Of a stretch of DNA of 64,000 bases, positions 61,397-64,000 are shown piece after piece. The position numbers were made by a program, and so were the translations under genes. This stretch comes from Pontibacillus chungwhensis BH030062 (lineage in GTDB: Bacteria; Bacillota; Bacilli; Bacillales; BH030062): contig NZ_AVBG01000005.1 in NCBI RefSeq assembly GCF_000770675.1, positions 164,593 through 228,592 on the forward strand, in the 5' to 3' direction. The notes beneath the pieces are model-generated. The model was not told the DNA's origin. It ran no database searches and was given only the letters and a program-made list of their open reading frames with translations. Each line of letters starts with the position of its first letter. Within the stretch, counting starts at the first letter, position 1.

Positions 61397-62191
61397 ATGA
61401 AACAAGTCTTTTTGTTTTATGTCATTCTATTAACTGGTTTTTTTATTTATATAGAACTAGCTGAGTTTGATACGAAAGAGACGATTGTAGCTATAGTTGA
61501 TACTGGGATTGACCCTACACATCCCATACTTGAAGGACATGTTGAAAAGGGATATGACTTCTTTAACTGGGATGGAGATGCTATGGATGATCATGGTCAT
61601 GGAACACATGTTGCAAGTATCATTCACTCTGTGGCACCGAATGCAAAGTTATTGCCTGTGAAAACTTTAGGTCAAGATGGGTCGGGGATTGGTACGTCGT
61701 TTATAGGTATTTTTTATAGTGTAGTAAAAGGGGCAGATATTGTGAATTTGAGTATGTCCGAAGTCTCGAACCCTTTTACTTCTTGGGTCATACGCTGGGG
61801 GGAACGTAAAGGAGTCGTTTTCGTTGGAGCTAGTGGAAATGATGGAAGGACCGATCGAATTAGCTTTCCTGCTAGCCTGGGTGAAGTCATTGCCATCGGG
61901 GGATATAACACCTATCGTGAGCATCTGTATGAGAACGGAAACCGGAGTGGTGATGTAGAATTTCTGGCTCCGGGAGTGCTGATAGAAGGTGCTAGCCTTG
62001 GCGGGGAGGTAGTTAGAAAAACGGGAACGAGTTTTGCTGCGGGCTCAGTATCAGGTATGCTTGCTTATTTCAAAGAAATCCAGCCCCATATGACAAATGA
62101 TGATGCACGTTTCCTTCTTCGTCTTACTTCGTTTTATGAAAAGGATGGGTATCGGGTGCTTGAGCTTGATCGTTTTCTGGCTACACAATAA
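61397..62191 (+). CDS. S8 subtilisin-like protease without propeptide
   Basis: A 264-residue serine protease. The triad is Asp35 (VDTGID), His68 (GHGTHVAS) and Ser212 (GTSFAAGS); the oxyanion Asn148 is in ASGNDG. Residues 1-20 form a hydrophobic segment with a single Lys in front, either a signal peptide or an anchor. The catalytic domain follows within about ten residues, so no I9-type propeptide exists. That makes autocatalytic secretion maturation unlikely and favours a membrane-tethered protease. GGAGGGG precedes ATG 61397. Confidence 0.87.
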   Translation: MKQVFLFYVILLTGFFIYIELAEFDTKETIVAIVDTGIDPTHPILEGHVEKGYDFFNWDGDAMDDHGHGTHVASIIHSVAPNAKLLPVKTLGQDGSGIGTSFIGIFYSVVKGADIVNLSMSEVSNPFTSWVIRWGERKGVVFVGASGNDGRTDRISFPASLGEVIAIGGYNTYREHLYENGNRSGDVEFLAPGVLIEGASLGGEVVRKTGTSFAAGSVSGMLAYFKEIQPHMTNDDARFLLRLTSFYEKDGYRVLELDRFLATQ

Positions 62192-62204
62192 GAGGGCATT
62201 TCCT

Positions 62205-62242
62205 AAGAGGCGCTTTTTTTCTACAATAGAAGCGTCTTTTCG
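62205..62242 (+). terminator. Terminator after the subtilase
   Basis: AAGAGGCGCTT pairs with AAGCGTCTTTT (wobbles) around a T-rich loop. Confidence 0.6.
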
Positions 62243-62279
62243 TTATTCATAGAATAGATGGTTCGAGAGGAGGAGTGAC

Positions 62280-63526
62280 ATGTATGATTTAACGATTATT
62301 GGTGCAGGAGTTAGTAATGTTTTTTTAGCTTATACAATACAGCGTAAGAATCCAGATGTATCGGTGATTGTCATAGATAAAGGGAAACCGGTAGTTGAGA
62401 GGTTATGTGGCTTTATGTACCTGTAAGAATGGATGCCATAAATACACAGGGGTTGCTGGACTTGGGAAATCAGAAGGTAAATTTAATTACACAAACGACT
62501 TCAGCGGGGACGCCGTTGAAAAGTATACTACAAAAATGAGGAATTAGCTTCTAAAGCATCTGGTTTTGGCTTTTTAACGTATTATCTACTGAAGTGCGCC
62601 ACTTAGGTACAACCTTGGCTGAAAGCGTTTTTCAATCCTTGTTTGATGAGATCGAAGGGGCAATGGATTTCCAATTTGAAGCAGATATATCTGAGATAAA
62701 GGACTTAGATGAAGGATTTGAGATCCATACGAACAAAGGGATAGTTTTATCGAATCGTGTTGGCATAGGTACTGGGATAAGTGAATGGTTGGAAGGACAA
62801 GCTGCATCATTAGGCATTGACGCAGGAGAAACAAGGCTCGATTTAGGTTTACGTGTTGAAATGAAGGGGGATCAATTACGAAACCTTTTACAAGATACTT
62901 TTGAAACGAAGTTAACCTATTATGGGGAAGGCTATTCTGCTACGACTTACTGCATGAATCCTAAAGGGAGGATTATTCGCAAGCACCAACATGGTTTAGT
63001 GATGCCTTATGGCCAAAATGCGAGGGAACGCGAACGCCCAGGAGCTAACCTGAACTTCACATTATTTATACCAAGGTATTATGAAGATCACGATTCCGCT
63101 ATGGAAGATGCGAAAAAAGTCATTGGTGGTATTAATCAAGACCGAGGGCGTATTGTGATACAACGATTGGAAGACTTAAAAGCAAATAGACAAACTAATT
63201 CATTGGAAACCAATTTGATTGTTCCTTCACTTGATGCTGTACCTGGGAATGTAAAAGAGGAAGTTCCTTCTTTATACTGGCGAGGTCTGCTAGAAATGTT
63301 TGACTCCTTGGAGGGACTTATTGGAGAGGAGCTTCATCCTGATACACTTCTATATGGAATAGATGCAAAGTTTTATGAAGCTAAATTACACACAAATATA
63401 TATTTTGGGACAGATGTGAGGGGGTTATATTTAGTTGGTGATTGTTCAGGGGAGACCCATTCTCTTTCTCAAGCTGCTGCAAGTGGAATATATCTCGGTA
63501 GAATGTTAAATTCCGACCAATATTAG
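62280..63526 (+). pseudogene. Frameshifted FAD-dependent oxidoreductase
   Basis: The reading begins at ATG 62280 (GGAGGAG upstream) with the FAD motif DLTIIGAGVSNV, and stops at 62424. The next frame continues the family sequence as LCTCKNGCHKYTG and GLGKSEGKFNYTNDFSGD to about 62540. A third piece (ELASKASGFGFLTYY) returns to the first frame to about 62586. The last piece, 62594-63526, carries the rest to YLVGDCSGETHSLSQAAASG and a stop. At least three frameshifts therefore break one family gene (the cysteine-rich FAD-dependent dehydrogenases). The last piece alone lacks the FAD-binding N-terminus and should not function. Confidence 0.8.
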
Positions 63527-63631
63527 GTTTAAAAGTAGTTCATTTTTCCCGTTATTGATAAAGGGCTTTTATTTTATGGATTTTAATCCGAAATAAAAAG
63601 AAACTAAGCTTTTAATGGGAGGAATTTTAAT

Positions 63632-64000
63632 ATGAACCGTCATGTTAGGAAAGTTTTTGCTACTCTAACTACAGCTGCTTTACTAAGTACAATGCCAGTC
63701 GTTACAAGTGCTGAACCTCAAATGAAGGCATCAAATGGTGCGATCTCCAAAGAACAACAAAAGGATGCTAATAGTAGAGGAAGTTTTAAGCAAGATTCTA
63801 AGGAGAAGAAGAAAATAGCTCAGGAAAAAGCGATAAGTAAACGATTAGAAAACATTGAAAACCGTCTTGGCAGAATAACCGCCCATAACGAAAAGATAAG
63901 TGACAGGATGGATGATTTTTTTGATGATGCTAAAGGAGGACAGGAACAAGAAACAGATGAAGAGGAAGAGCAGGAAGAACCCGTAACAGATGAAGAGGAA
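63632..64000 (+). CDS. Secreted acidic coiled-coil protein, cut by the window edge
   Basis: The first 123 codons are present and open to the last base. A signal peptide (MNRHVRKVFATLTTAALLST, cleavage near VTSA-EP, residue 28) is followed by a Lys/Gln-rich segment. A probable coiled coil comes next (RLENIENRLGRITAHNEKIS, about 71-90), then a Glu-rich run in which TDEEEEQEEP and TDEEE repeat. GGGAGG precedes ATG 63632. No known domain is seen in this part. The upstream spacer 63527-63631 shows only a weak hairpin. Confidence 0.75.
   Translation, partial: MNRHVRKVFATLTTAALLSTMPVVTSAEPQMKASNGAISKEQQKDANSRGSFKQDSKEKKKIAQEKAISKRLENIENRLGRITAHNEKISDRMDDFFDDAKGGQEQETDEEEEQEEPVTDEEE

Noticed and set aside
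62594..63526. Independent 310-residue oxidoreductase gene
   Set aside because: It lacks the FAD-binding N-terminus, which is present just upstream in other frames; it is the last piece of a broken gene.

Overview
The window is a low-GC chromosomal segment from a member of the Bacillaceae. Gene content and order match Bacillus subtilis neighbourhoods: yuiB-yuiC-yuiD-pepA; khtTU; kapB; patB-yugF; yugI-yuzA-yugJ-pgi; yugN-yugO; xpt-pbuX; ytaB/tspO-yteA beside the men genes; yhgE-yhgD; cydDC. Many proteins are acidic and several transport and stress genes are present, which suggests a marine or moderately halophilic genus such as Halobacillus, Pontibacillus or Thalassobacillus. The genus is inference only. 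I see no rRNA, tRNA, insertion sequence, prophage or CRISPR array.

Layout. 0-4.4 kb: tail of a probable NADH dehydrogenase-like gene, then yuiB, yuiC, yuiD and leucyl aminopeptidase. 4.4-14 kb: deoD, the KhtTU cation/proton antiporter, kapB, two lipoproteins (a PCYCGC protein and a complete Cu/Zn superoxide dismutase), map, patB, a hydrolase and an XRE regulator. 14-22.7 kb: yugI, yuzA, yugJ and pgi, then an odd 21-bp-phased array, a 3-hydroxybutyrate dehydrogenase/GntP permease pair, yugN and the YugO potassium channel. 22.7-29.5 kb: xpt-pbuX behind a PurR-like operator and a guanine riboswitch, a DMT transporter, an M42 peptidase, a YolD protein behind a LexA-like box, and ribU behind an FMN riboswitch. 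29.7-40.7 kb: tspO, yteA and a nearly complete menaquinone set (thioesterase, menA, menF, menD, menH, menB, menE, menC). 40.8-51 kb: an Fe-alcohol dehydrogenase, yhgE with its TetR regulator, an LLM oxidoreductase, a second hydroxybutyrate dehydrogenase/GntP pair and an MBL hydrolase. 51-64 kb: a quinone oxidoreductase, a small XRE regulator, cydDC with a Rex-like operator, an SDR, nadE with an isochorismatase-family gene, a secreted TIM-barrel-like protein, a subtilase without a propeptide, a frameshifted FAD oxidoreductase and the start of a secreted acidic protein.

The most unusual structure is non-coding. At least eight copies (plus remnants) of a roughly 130-bp imperfect palindrome lie between genes. 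The sequence of its outer arms differs from copy to copy, yet the two arms of each copy stay complementary or nearly so. Separately, about eleven short GACTCAAG-like motifs follow each other every 20-21 bp between pgi and the first hydroxybutyrate dehydrogenase. A third, composite repeat sits in the menA/menF divergent spacer.

How the genes work together: menF to menC plus the thioesterase and menA make demethylmenaquinone. A terminator and one of the palindromes separate menFDHB from menEC. CydDC (cytochrome bd maturation, Rex-type NADH control) and the incoming NADH dehydrogenase-like gene are also respiratory. Two hydroxybutyrate uptake and oxidation pairs, two Fe-alcohol dehydrogenases and nadE also concern carbon and redox metabolism.
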